Source of the DNA: Mycobacterium sp. SMC-4 | Lineage (GTDB): Bacteria; Actinomycetota; Actinomycetes; Mycobacteriales; Mycobacteriaceae | DNA: 64,000 nt | Reading direction: 5' to 3' | NCBI RefSeq assembly: GCF_025263265.1 | Contig: NZ_CP079869.1 | Span: 3,410,001 to 3,474,000 of the forward strand | In this document: piece after piece, positions 28,407-36,920 of the stretch | How positions within the stretch are numbered: position 1 is the stretch's first letter | Layout of the letters: each line of letters begins with the position of its first letter | Notes under the pieces: model-generated | Seen by the model: the letters and a program-made list of their open reading frames with translations, nothing else | The model's database searches: none | Told to the model about the DNA's origin: nothing | Program-made: the position numbers and the translations under genes

Positions 28407-31288
28407 GCGGGGATCTCATTCTTTCGGGGTGCATCGTCCAAGTCGGCAATCAGTTCGGTTCCGGTCATGCCGCCGAGCATCGCGGCCAGCGGAACCGACG
28501 TACCGGTGGCGCGTCGCAGTCGCTTGCGCAGGTCCAGCGCCAGTAGTGAATCCACTCCCATGTCGAGCAGGGAGGCGTCCAGGTCGATGCCGCCGGATTC
28601 GATTCCCAACACCGAGGTCAGCTCGGCGAGCACCAACGCGGTGGTGTCGCCGACGTCGACCTTCGGCGCCGACGTGTCGGCGGCCGGGGTTTCGCGGAAG
28701 ATCTGCAGCCGGCCCCGGTCGGCACTGTAGATCAACGGGTCACCCGGGTGATCATGCAGGCTGGCCGCGATGGCGTCGTCGGCGTCCAGGGGCACCAGTC
28801 CGGAACGACCGATCTCGGTCACGGTATCGGTGTCGACGATGCCGGTCCCGAACAGCCCGAACCGCACAGAAACGCAGCGCACACCGTCGGCGCGCAGCTG
28901 CGCAGCCTGCACGTCGAGAATCCGGTTGGCCGCCGCGTACGCTGCATGGCCTCGGCCGCCCCACACTCCGGAGACTGAGCTGCACAACACCATGCGCGCA
29001 TCGGGACGCAGCGGCCAGATCTCGGCGAATCGGGCCAGGCCACCGATTTTTGCCGCGGCGGTGTCGGCGAAGTCCGCGCCGGTCAGCCGGTCATGGTCGC
29101 CGAACCGCGCCGCCGCGGCGGCGTGCACCACCAGCGACGCTCCGTCCCCGGCGTACTCGGCCGCGACGGCCGACAGCTGGGCGTGGTCGGTGACATCGCA
29201 GCGCACCGTGCGCACCTGCGCCGCACCCGAAAGGTCGGCAGCCTCACCGCTGCGGCTGAGCAACACGATTCGGCGCGCCCCCCGTTCGGCGAGATGGCGG
29301 GCATAGTGCCCGGCGACCGTCCCACTGCCGCCGGTGATCACGACGTTGTCCAGCACGGCGGGATCGGTCGTCGACGCCGGCGAAGGCGCCACGGCCTCAT
29401 GCTCGACGCAGGCGAACAGTACAGGCCCGCAGTTGGTTTCGCGCAGTGCCAACTGGTCACCGGCGCCGAGCACAGCCTCGAGTGCGACCGCCGCCGTCGC
29501 GTCGTCGACGGTCCGCGCCGGCAGATCCAGGTGACGGAATGTCTGGTCGGGGAACTCGAAGCCGAGGCTGCGGTGCATCGCCGCCAGAGCGGCCTGGGCG
29601 GGAAGGCCGGGGTGTTCGCCGGCGACCTGCTCGGCCCCCGCAGTGATCAGCCACACGTCGCGACATTCGGCGCCGACGGCACCCGGGTACCGGAGCAGGC
29701 CGGCACCGATGAGTTCGGCCAGCTCGGCCACCGCCTGCTGCGGGTCGGTTCCCTGCAGGGCCGGGGCGACTGCCAGCACCAGATCGGCCTGACCCACCGG
29801 CGCTGCAAGCATGCCGGGATGGCGATCGACAGCGCTGCGCAGCAGCGCACCGAGTTCGCCGATCGGACCGGCGAGGTCGAGGACGGCCGTTCGGCGCCAT
29901 GCCAATCCTCGGGCGACGGGCTGGTGGGGTTCCCACTGCTGTGCGGCCACCGTCAGCAGTGGACGCGGTGGCAGCGGCTGCGGCAAGGCCCACAGGTGCG
30001 CCCTGCGCATCGGCGCGTTCGGAAACCCACGCAGGGCCGCAAGCGCGGTGTCGACGGTGTCTGCCCACGGGAATCGGGCATCGTCAGCGGCCACCGCGGC
30101 CACACCGGCCGAGAGCGTCTCCGTCACCGACTCGTCGCGTCGTCCCGAGCCGACGGTCAGCGCGTTCTCGGCGCTCTGCCCGAGCGCGAACAGCAGTGCC
30201 GGGTGTGCCGACATCTCGACGAACTGGTCAGCTCCGGCCTGCACGGCCGACGCGGCGGCGCGGTCGAAGCGCACGGTGTTGCGCAGATTGGCAAACCAGT
30301 ACTCGGCGAAGTCCGTTTCCGGCGCCACTACCGACCCGGTCGCTGATCCGATGAATGGAATTGCCGGCTCTGCGAAACGCGAGTCCGGCAGCCGGTCGGT
30401 CAATTCGTCTCGCAACCCGTCCAGCAGGCTGGTGTGAGCGGGGAATGCCATGGTGACCGAGCGGGCGAAGACGCCGCGTGCGGTGGCGGTTGCCAGCAGG
30501 TAGGCGACTGCGTCGCGTTCGCCGGAGACGCCGACCGACGATTCGGAGTTGACCACAGCCAATTCCAGCCACCCCGGAGTGGACTCGATCAGCTGCTGGG
30601 CGGCATCGGGCCCGACTCCCAGCACCACCATTCCGTAACCCTCGGACAGGCTCTGCAGCACCGTCGCTCGGGCGATGACGACCGCGGCGGCATCGGGGAG
30701 GGTGATCGTGCCCGCCACATAGGCTGCCGCCACCTCGCCGAGGCTGTGCCCGACCGTCAGGTCAGGGGCCACCCCACTGTGCTGCCACGCCGCGGCCAAC
30801 GCCGCCGCATGGGTGAACTGCGCCGCCTGCGCCTCGAGCTGGGACCAGCCGTCGGTACCGGGCGCCGCGGTGAGGTAGTCCAGCGGCGACGGGGCTCCGA
30901 TGGCCGCGAAGGCGGCCGCGCACGCGTCGGCTTCGGCTCGGTAGGTGTCGAGCTCCCGGTAGGCCTGGGCGCCCATCGACGGCCATTGATTGCCCTGCCC
31001 GGGAAAGACGAAGGCGCGCCGGCGTGCTGCGGCCTCACCGGAGCGAGCCACCAGCGCGTGATCCCGCCCGTCCGCCAGCGCGGCGAGGGCGTCGGCCAGT
31101 TCGCGCCGGTCGGCTGCACGCACCACGGCCCGATGCCGGTGTCGGCGCCGCAGTCGCAACAGGGTGGCCGCGACCGCCTCGACATCCGGTTCGCGCTGCA
31201 GGAATTCTCCGATGGATCGGGCTTCGGCGCCGATCAACTCCTCGGCATGTGCACTGAGCAGCAGCGGGATTCGACCATCGGGCAGCAT
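28403..31288 (-). CDS. mbtD: Mycobactin PKS MbtD: AT-KR-ACP
   Basis: About 961 residues. Acyltransferase: FVFPGQGNQWPSMGAQ and GHSLGEVAA with the Ser nucleophile near 181. Ketoreductase: VVITGGSGTVAGHYARHLAERG near 650, with SS, Tyr (AAYAAAN) and Asn catalytic positions. ACP: LLDMGVDSLLALDL near 912. It works with MbtC (KS) as a split PKS module building the beta-hydroxy acyl linker of mycobactin. The ATG at 31288 overlaps the mbtC stop by one base (TGATG); a longer open frame upstream shadows mbtC. The last Gly of the KR nucleotide motif is Ala. Confidence 0.94.
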   Translation of the reverse strand: MLPDGRIPLLLSAHAEELIGAEARSIGEFLQREPDVEAVAATLLRLRRRHRHRAVVRAADRRELADALAALADGRDHALVARSGEAAARRRAFVFPGQGNQWPSMGAQAYRELDTYRAEADACAAAFAAIGAPSPLDYLTAAPGTDGWSQLEAQAAQFTHAAALAAAWQHSGVAPDLTVGHSLGEVAAAYVAGTITLPDAAAVVIARATVLQSLSEGYGMVVLGVGPDAAQQLIESTPGWLELAVVNSESSVGVSGERDAVAYLLATATARGVFARSVTMAFPAHTSLLDGLRDELTDRLPDSRFAEPAIPFIGSATGSVVAPETDFAEYWFANLRNTVRFDRAAASAVQAGADQFVEMSAHPALLFALGQSAENALTVGSGRRDESVTETLSAGVAAVAADDARFPWADTVDTALAALRGFPNAPMRRAHLWALPQPLPPRPLLTVAAQQWEPHQPVARGLAWRRTAVLDLAGPIGELGALLRSAVDRHPGMLAAPVGQADLVLAVAPALQGTDPQQAVAELAELIGAGLLRYPGAVGAECRDVWLITAGAEQVAGEHPGLPAQAALAAMHRSLGFEFPDQTFRHLDLPARTVDDATAAVALEAVLGAGDQLALRETNCGPVLFACVEHEAVAPSPASTTDPAVLDNVVITGGSGTVAGHYARHLAERGARRIVLLSRSGEAADLSGAAQVRTVRCDVTDHAQLSAVAAEYAGDGASLVVHAAAAARFGDHDRLTGADFADTAAAKIGGLARFAEIWPLRPDARMVLCSSVSGVWGGRGHAAYAAANRILDVQAAQLRADGVRCVSVRFGLFGTGIVDTDTVTEIGRSGLVPLDADDAIAASLHDHPGDPLIYSADRGRLQIFRETPAADTSAPKVDVGDTTALVLAELTSVLGIESGGIDLDASLLDMGVDSLLALDLRKRLRRATGTSVPLAAMLGGMTGTELIADLDDAPRKNEIPA

Positions 31289-32595
31289 CACGGCGCTCCT
31301 GGGTCGGGCACGGCGACGATCGCGTGGGCGTTGGCGCCGCTCATTCCGAACGCCGATACCGCGGCCAGTCGGCGTCCCCCGATGGCGGGCCATTGGGTCC
31401 GCTTGGTGGCGAGCCGCAAACCCTGTTCATCCCAGTCGATTTCGTGACTCGGCTCGTCGGTGTGCAGACTTTTCGGGATGGCAGCGTGCGCGGCGCTGAC
31501 CAGGATCTTGGCCAGACCCAGCGGTCCCGCGGCGGACTGTGCGTGCCCGATGTTGGATTTCACCGATCCGAGCACTGCCCCGCATCCCGGGCGGGTGGCG
31601 CCGTACGTCGCAGCCAGCGACTGCAGTTCGGTACGGTCGCCGAGTCTGGTTCCGGTGCCGTGACCTTCGATCATGCCGATCTCCTCGGGTGGCACACCGG
31701 CAGCGTCGAGGGACCGCCGGAACAGCCGCGCCTGCGCCCGCCCGCTGGGCGCGGTCATCCCCTTGGTGCGGCCGTCGGAGTTCACCCCGCTGGCCAACAC
31801 CTCGGCCAGCACCGGATAGCCGTCGCGTTCGGCCACCGATCGACGGGTCAGCACGAAGACCGCCGCGCCTTCGGCCCATACGGTGCCGCTGGCGTGGGCG
31901 CTGTAGGGACGACAGTGGCCGTCGTCGGACAGTGCGTGCTGTTTGGAGAATTCGACGAAATAGCCGGGTGATCCGAGCACGCACACTCCACCGGTGAGCG
32001 CGATGTCGCAGTCCCCGGCACGAACCGCCGAGACCGCGACATGCAATGCGGCCAGTCCGCCGGTGCACGACGCATCGATCGTCAGCGCCGGCCCGTCGAG
32101 TCCGAGCACATAGGCGACCCGCCCGGAAATCGCCCCCAGGGTGGTGCCGGTGAGCAGATGTCCGCTGTAGGCCGAGTACTCGGCCAGGTCACCGCCGTAG
32201 CCGAGGTAGGACGCCCCGACGTAACAGCCGACCTCCTGGCCGGCCAGGGTGTCGGGATTGATGCCGGCGTTCTCCAGCGCGCGCCACGCCACCCGCAGGC
32301 AGACCCGCTGCTGCGGGTCGATCGCGACCGCTTCGCGGGGCGAGATACCGAAGAACTCCGGATCGAAGGACGCTGCGTCGGAAAGGAATCCGCCCATGTC
32401 GTGAATGCGTTTGAAACCCTCGCGCCGGGAACCGTCCAGCAGCTCGCGAACCGGCCAACCGCGATCGGCCGGGAACGGCCCGAGGACCTCGCGTTCCTCG
32501 GCCAGCATGGCCCAGTACGCCTCGGGAGTCTCGATGCCCCCAGGTGCTTCCAGTGCCATGCCGACGATGACGACCGGATCGTCGCTAACGGCCAT
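31288..32595 (-). CDS. mbtC: Mycobactin ketosynthase MbtC
   Basis: A 435-residue stand-alone ketosynthase that extends the linker by one malonyl unit on MbtD. The active-site Cys lies in LTIDASCTGGLAALH near residue 175, with both catalytic histidines in IEGHGTGTRLGD and VKSNIGHAQSA. The flanking motif is DASCTGG rather than the usual DTACSSS. The ATG overlaps the 3' end of mbtT by 11 bases. Family length is normal. Confidence 0.95.
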   Translation of the reverse strand: MAVSDDPVVIVGMALEAPGGIETPEAYWAMLAEEREVLGPFPADRGWPVRELLDGSRREGFKRIHDMGGFLSDAASFDPEFFGISPREAVAIDPQQRVCLRVAWRALENAGINPDTLAGQEVGCYVGASYLGYGGDLAEYSAYSGHLLTGTTLGAISGRVAYVLGLDGPALTIDASCTGGLAALHVAVSAVRAGDCDIALTGGVCVLGSPGYFVEFSKQHALSDDGHCRPYSAHASGTVWAEGAAVFVLTRRSVAERDGYPVLAEVLASGVNSDGRTKGMTAPSGRAQARLFRRSLDAAGVPPEEIGMIEGHGTGTRLGDRTELQSLAATYGATRPGCGAVLGSVKSNIGHAQSAAGPLGLAKILVSAAHAAIPKSLHTDEPSHEIDWDEQGLRLATKRTQWPAIGGRRLAAVSAFGMSGANAHAIVAVPDPGAP

Positions 32596-33328
32596 GGATC
32601 GACTCCGCTACAGCGGCGGCCTGCTCCGTGACGTAGAAGTGCCCACCGTCGAAGAGCTCGCAGGAGAACGCACCGGTTGTGTGCTCCTGCCACCCCGCCA
32701 GCATGTCCGAGGCGATGCGGTGGTCGCTGCGACCACCGAGGGTGCCGATGTCGGCGCGGATCCGCACGTCGGCCGGACACGAGTAACGGTTGAACGCCTG
32801 GTAATCGGCCAGCACGGCCAACAGCAGCAGTTCGACGAAGTCCTCGTCGGCAAGCAGCCGCGCATCAGTCCCGCCGAGGTCGACCATGTGCGCGAGCACC
32901 TCACGGTCGGTGGTGGGTAGGCGTGGCGAAGCGGCCACCGCCGAGGGCGCCTCGCTGGCCGACACCCACAACCGTTGCACGTCCACGCCGTGCCGCTCGG
33001 CGATCCTGGCGAACTCGAAGGCCACCACGGCGCCCAGGCAGTGTCCGAACAACTGCAGCGGGCCGATGTCCGCCCAGTCACCGGCATCGAAGAGGTCCTG
33101 CGCCAGTTCCTCCACGGTGACCGCTGCGGGGTGGGCGAGTCGTTCGGCGCGGCGCGGGTATTGCAACACGTAGGTGTCGATTCCACGGCCGGCGAATGCC
33201 GTCGCCAGCCCGCGATAGGTCGCCGCGGCGCCACCGGCGTGCGGGAACAACAGAATGGCCCCGGATCCAGCAGCTGCCCCGGCTGGGTAGCGCTTGACCC
33301 AGGGCTTCAATGTCGCTTGATTTCTCAC
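32585..33328 (-). CDS. mbtT: Type II thioesterase MbtT with Cys at the nucleophile position
   Basis: A 247-residue alpha/beta-hydrolase of the GrsT type: FPHAGGAAATYRGLA (oxyanion region), LQLFGHCLGAVVAFEFAR (nucleophile elbow, residues 95-99), GGRSDH (candidate Asp) and DGGHFYVTEQ (His near 230). Such proteins remove stalled acyl groups from carrier proteins. The elbow reads GHCLG, so the nucleophile would be Cys97 rather than Ser. In M. tuberculosis the thioesterase is the C-terminal part of MbtB; here it is a separate gene just after mbtB, as reported for M. smegmatis mbtT. GTG start overlaps mbtB by 4 bases. Confidence 0.93.
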   Translation of the reverse strand: MRNQATLKPWVKRYPAGAAAGSGAILLFPHAGGAAATYRGLATAFAGRGIDTYVLQYPRRAERLAHPAAVTVEELAQDLFDAGDWADIGPLQLFGHCLGAVVAFEFARIAERHGVDVQRLWVSASEAPSAVAASPRLPTTDREVLAHMVDLGGTDARLLADEDFVELLLLAVLADYQAFNRYSCPADVRIRADIGTLGGRSDHRIASDMLAGWQEHTTGAFSCELFDGGHFYVTEQAAAVAESIHGR

Positions 33329-36300
33329 TGTGCTGCAACGGTTTCCAGCGTAGAAGCGACCTCGGCGGCATCCATCTGCGCAACTTCGAGGTACATCTCG
33401 GCGACCTTCTCCAACCGACTCTCACGGGCCGACAGCGCAGCGGCCAGCGCAGCGACGGTGCGGGCCGCGAAGATGTCGGAGACCGCCACCGCCGTGGTGT
33501 CCAGCCAGGTCCGGATCCGGGAGACCGCCTGCGTCGCCAGTACCGAATCGCCCCCGCTGGCGAAGAAGTCGTCGTCGACGCCGATGCCCGTTCGGTTGAG
33601 CAGCCCGCCCAGGATGGATACCAGCGCCGACTCCAGCGCGCTCGCCGGCGCCCGGTACCCGCCCTCGGGGACGCCGGCCTGGTTGAGTACCCGCGCCACA
33701 GCCTGCCGGTCGATCTTGCCACCGACCGTGAACGGAATCCGCTCGGTGATCCCGACGATCTTCGGAATCATGTGCGGTGCAACAAGTTCAGCCATCGCCG
33801 CGATCACCGACGTGGCGTCGATGGTCGCACCGGCGGCCGGTTCGACCAGCGCGGCCAGCATCTCGTGGCCGCCGTCGGGGCCGACCATCGCGGCCACCGC
33901 GGCCTCGATGCCGGCAATGCGGCGCAGCGCGGACTCCACGTCACCGAGCTCGACGCGGTAACCGCTGATCTTGACCCGGTGATCGACCCGGCCGACGAAT
34001 TCGATGAGCCCGCCGGGGCGGTACCGGACCAGATCACCGGTGCGGTACCACCGTCTGCCCTGATACGACACGAATCGCTGAGCGGTCAGATCGGATCGTG
34101 CGCAGTAGCCCCGGGCCACCCCGCGACCGCCCACCCACAGTTCGCCGGGCACCCAGTCGGGGCAGTCCCTGCCGTCGGGCCCGACCACCCGGCAGGCGTT
34201 GTTGGGCAGCGGCACGCCCAGCGGAATCGATGTCCAGTCCGCCGGGATCTCACCGACGACCTCGCAGATGGTGTTGTGGGTGGCAGTTTCGGTGGCACCG
34301 CCCAATCCGGCGAAGCGCATCTGCGGGGCACGCTTGCGCAGAGCGCGCACCAGGTCGGGGCGCACCCAGTCGCCTCCGGTGGGGACCACCCGCACCGAGG
34401 ACAGGTCTGCATCGACCTCGGCGAGCATCTCCAGCCACCCGGGCATGAAATGCAGCACGGTCACGCCGTGTTCCTCGATGAGCCGAGCCCAGGACTCGGG
34501 GTCGCGGCGCTGCTCTTCGTCGACGACGACGATCGATCCCCCGGAACGCAGCGTGCCGAAGATGTCGAGCACGGACAGGTCGCACTCCAGCGTCGACAGC
34601 GCCAGGCAGCGGTCGGCGGGCCCGAGCCCGAAGTGGCCGTTGATGAACTCGACGGTGTTCATCGACGCGTCGTGGGTGATCTCCACACCCTTGGGCTCAC
34701 CGGTCGAGCCGGAGGTGAACAGGATGTAGGCCAGATCGCCTGGATCCACCGCGGGTGGGGTGAAGGCGCTCTCCCGGCGGCCCACTCGCAACGCCTCGGT
34801 GACCGTCAGAGCGGGCAACGTGGTCGGCGGCTCGTCGCCGCACACCAACGCCATCCGCACTCCGGCGTTGACCAGCATGCGGGCGGCCCGTTCGGCCGGG
34901 TGGTCCGGCCCGACCGGGACGTAGACCGCGCCGACTGTCGAGATCGCCAACAGGGCGATGACCTGTTCGTAGTTCTTCGCGCCCAGCACCGCGACGGTGT
35001 CACCGCGCCGTACACCGGCGACGTGCAGCGCCGAGGCCACTGCGAGCACCCGCTCGCGCAGGTCTCGGTAGGAGAGGTTCTGATTGCGGCTCCACACCGC
35101 CGGCGCGTCCGGCTGGGCCTGGGCCTGGCGGAAGAATCCGTCGTGCAGCACGTCGCCGCTGGGCGGCTCGGTCACCGTGTTCAGCGCATCGCGGGTGGCC
35201 TGTTGGTGCGCGGTGACAGCGGGCGGATCGGTTGCCTCCCATGCTGATTCGTCGGTTGCCAGGCGTTGCAATTCGGCGAGGTGGTGGGAGAACATGGCGT
35301 CGGCCACGCCGGGACGGAAGGCGTCCTCCCGAGTGTCCCAGTTGATCATCAAACCTTCGGCCACCGGCGTGGCCTGCGCGTCGAGCAGAACCTGGGGACC
35401 CTGCGAGATCGTCCACACCGGCCTGCCGAAGTGCTCGGTCACCTTGCCCGCGAACAGGTCTCCCAGACCGATCGCGCTGGTGTAGACGATCGGAGCCAGC
35501 ACCGGGCTGCCGTGGTGACGGGTCAGATCACGCAGCACCGACAGCCCCGAGTAACTGGCGTGGCGTGCGGTGGTGTGCAGTGTTTCCTGCAGCACGCGAC
35601 AGCGCGCGATCGGGGTGTCGGCGCCGGTCAGGTCGACGTCGAGCATCAGCGACGAGGTGAAATCGCCGACGAGCCTGTCGACGTCGGGGTGGAACTGTTC
35701 GCGGCCGAACATCGGCAGGTTGAGCAGGAAGCGCCGGCTCGTCGACCACCGGGCCAGGGTTCCTGCGTAGGACGCGGCGACGGCCATCGCCGGCGTGATC
35801 CCGCGCCGCTGCGCAGCGGCGAACAGCGCATCACGGGTGGTGACGTCGAAGATGTGCCAGCGCCGCCGGGACCGCTTGGGGTCGGCCTGCTCGGCGCGTG
35901 GAACCAGCGGAAGCGCCGGACCCTCCGGCAGCTCGGGTATCCGCTGCGCCCACCAGCGACGGTCCTGCTCGGACTCGGTCACCGTCGAGGTCAGCGCTGC
36001 GCGGTACTGGCGATAGGTGTAACCCAGTTCGGGCAGGCTTGCCCCGCCGTAGAACTCGGCCAGGTCGGCCATGAAGTTGCGGTAGCTCACCGCATCGGCG
36101 GCCTGCATGTCCATGTCGACGTGCAATCGGGTGCGGCCGTCGGGGCGCAAGGACAACGACAGCTGCAGCACCTCGCCGTGCATCATCTGATGGGACTTGG
36201 CATCCCTGATCTGCTCGAGTCGTTGCTCGGCTGCCGGGATGTCGAGGTCACGCAGGTCGTAGACGGTGACCGGCAGGCCGCGATCGCTGATGCGCTGGGT

Positions 36301-36810
36301 GCCGTCGGGCAGGATCTCCACGCGCAACATCGGGTGACGCGCCGACAGTTTGGCCGCGGCGTCGCGGAGCCGCTCGGGATCGACTCCCGCACCGTCGAAC
36401 TCGACATAGAGGTGGGCCGCGACGCCGCCGAGCTGCTGGTCATCGTTGCGACCGATCCACATCGCGTGCTGAATCGGGGCGAGCGGGAACACCTCGGCCG
36501 AATCGTGCGCCGACGCCGCGCTGTGCTCGGCGGGCTGCGCAACGGTCGACTCCGGTGCGGACTGCCGGGTGGCGGCGGGCTCGGTGGCGACCAACTCCGA
36601 CCACGCGGCTACGGTGGGGTTTGCCGCCAGCGCGGCAAAACCGACGTCGACGCCCTGTCGGCGCCACCGTCCGGACAGCGTCATCATCCGGATCGAGTCG
36701 AGACCGGCGGCGATGAGATCGGTGTGCGGATCGAGTTCGGCCGGGTCCACGCCGAGCAGTTCGGCAACCTCGTCGCGGACAGACTGTGCAGTCGTCGACG
36801 CCAAACTCAC
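33325..36810 (-). CDS. mbtB: Mycobactin NRPS MbtB: ArCP-Cy-A-PCP, lacking the fused thioesterase
   Basis: About 1161 residues. Aryl carrier: LIAAGLDSIRMM with the modified Ser near 38. Cyclisation domain: DMDMQAADAVSY near 235 (DxxxxD motif). Adenylation: LFTSGSTGEPKG near 700, and WYRTGDLVRYRPGG. Carrier: FFASGGDSVLATQ near 1087. It condenses the aryl acid from MbtA with Ser/Thr and cyclises it to the oxazoline. M. tuberculosis MbtB is longer and ends in a thioesterase; this one stops after the carrier and mbtT follows. I chose GTG 36810 because AGGAGG lies just upstream; GTG 36828 is in frame without a site. Confidence 0.95.
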   Translation of the reverse strand: MSLASTTAQSVRDEVAELLGVDPAELDPHTDLIAAGLDSIRMMTLSGRWRRQGVDVGFAALAANPTVAAWSELVATEPAATRQSAPESTVAQPAEHSAASAHDSAEVFPLAPIQHAMWIGRNDDQQLGGVAAHLYVEFDGAGVDPERLRDAAAKLSARHPMLRVEILPDGTQRISDRGLPVTVYDLRDLDIPAAEQRLEQIRDAKSHQMMHGEVLQLSLSLRPDGRTRLHVDMDMQAADAVSYRNFMADLAEFYGGASLPELGYTYRQYRAALTSTVTESEQDRRWWAQRIPELPEGPALPLVPRAEQADPKRSRRRWHIFDVTTRDALFAAAQRRGITPAMAVAASYAGTLARWSTSRRFLLNLPMFGREQFHPDVDRLVGDFTSSLMLDVDLTGADTPIARCRVLQETLHTTARHASYSGLSVLRDLTRHHGSPVLAPIVYTSAIGLGDLFAGKVTEHFGRPVWTISQGPQVLLDAQATPVAEGLMINWDTREDAFRPGVADAMFSHHLAELQRLATDESAWEATDPPAVTAHQQATRDALNTVTEPPSGDVLHDGFFRQAQAQPDAPAVWSRNQNLSYRDLRERVLAVASALHVAGVRRGDTVAVLGAKNYEQVIALLAISTVGAVYVPVGPDHPAERAARMLVNAGVRMALVCGDEPPTTLPALTVTEALRVGRRESAFTPPAVDPGDLAYILFTSGSTGEPKGVEITHDASMNTVEFINGHFGLGPADRCLALSTLECDLSVLDIFGTLRSGGSIVVVDEEQRRDPESWARLIEEHGVTVLHFMPGWLEMLAEVDADLSSVRVVPTGGDWVRPDLVRALRKRAPQMRFAGLGGATETATHNTICEVVGEIPADWTSIPLGVPLPNNACRVVGPDGRDCPDWVPGELWVGGRGVARGYCARSDLTAQRFVSYQGRRWYRTGDLVRYRPGGLIEFVGRVDHRVKISGYRVELGDVESALRRIAGIEAAVAAMVGPDGGHEMLAALVEPAAGATIDATSVIAAMAELVAPHMIPKIVGITERIPFTVGGKIDRQAVARVLNQAGVPEGGYRAPASALESALVSILGGLLNRTGIGVDDDFFASGGDSVLATQAVSRIRTWLDTTAVAVSDIFAARTVAALAAALSARESRLEKVAEMYLEVAQMDAAEVASTLETVAAQ

Positions 36811-36836
36811 CGAACCTCCTCGGTCCACCTTTGAAT

Positions 36837-36855
36837 TAAGTGCAGGCTGCCCTAA
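36837..36855 (-). promoter_or_regulatory. IdeR-type iron box, mbtB side of the divergent promoter
   Basis: The sequence taagtgcaggctgccctaa matches the consensus at 14 of 19 positions by my count. On the minus strand it begins TTAGGGCAGCCTG, the same half-site form as the known M. tuberculosis mbtB box and as the box before the PKS gene here. It lies 26 bases before the mbtB start. Confidence 0.75.
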
Positions 36856-36856
36856 C

Positions 36857-36875
36857 TTTGAGAAGGCTACCTTAT
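36857..36875 (+). promoter_or_regulatory. Second, weaker iron-box-like site overlapping the mbtA promoter
   Basis: The sequence tttgagaaggctaccttat matches the consensus at 13 of 19 by my count. It overlaps a TATATT -10 candidate (36873-36878) positioned for mbtA. Paired boxes would allow joint repression of mbtA and mbtB. Confidence 0.5.
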
Positions 36876-36920
36876 ATTCGGGTCACCGAAAACTCCTACC
36901 CAGAGCGGCGATTTTGACCC

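Noticed and set aside
26856..28730. 624-codon plus-strand frame opposite mbtE
   Set aside because: Same shadow pattern, and the minus strand carries an intact NRPS with all core motifs.
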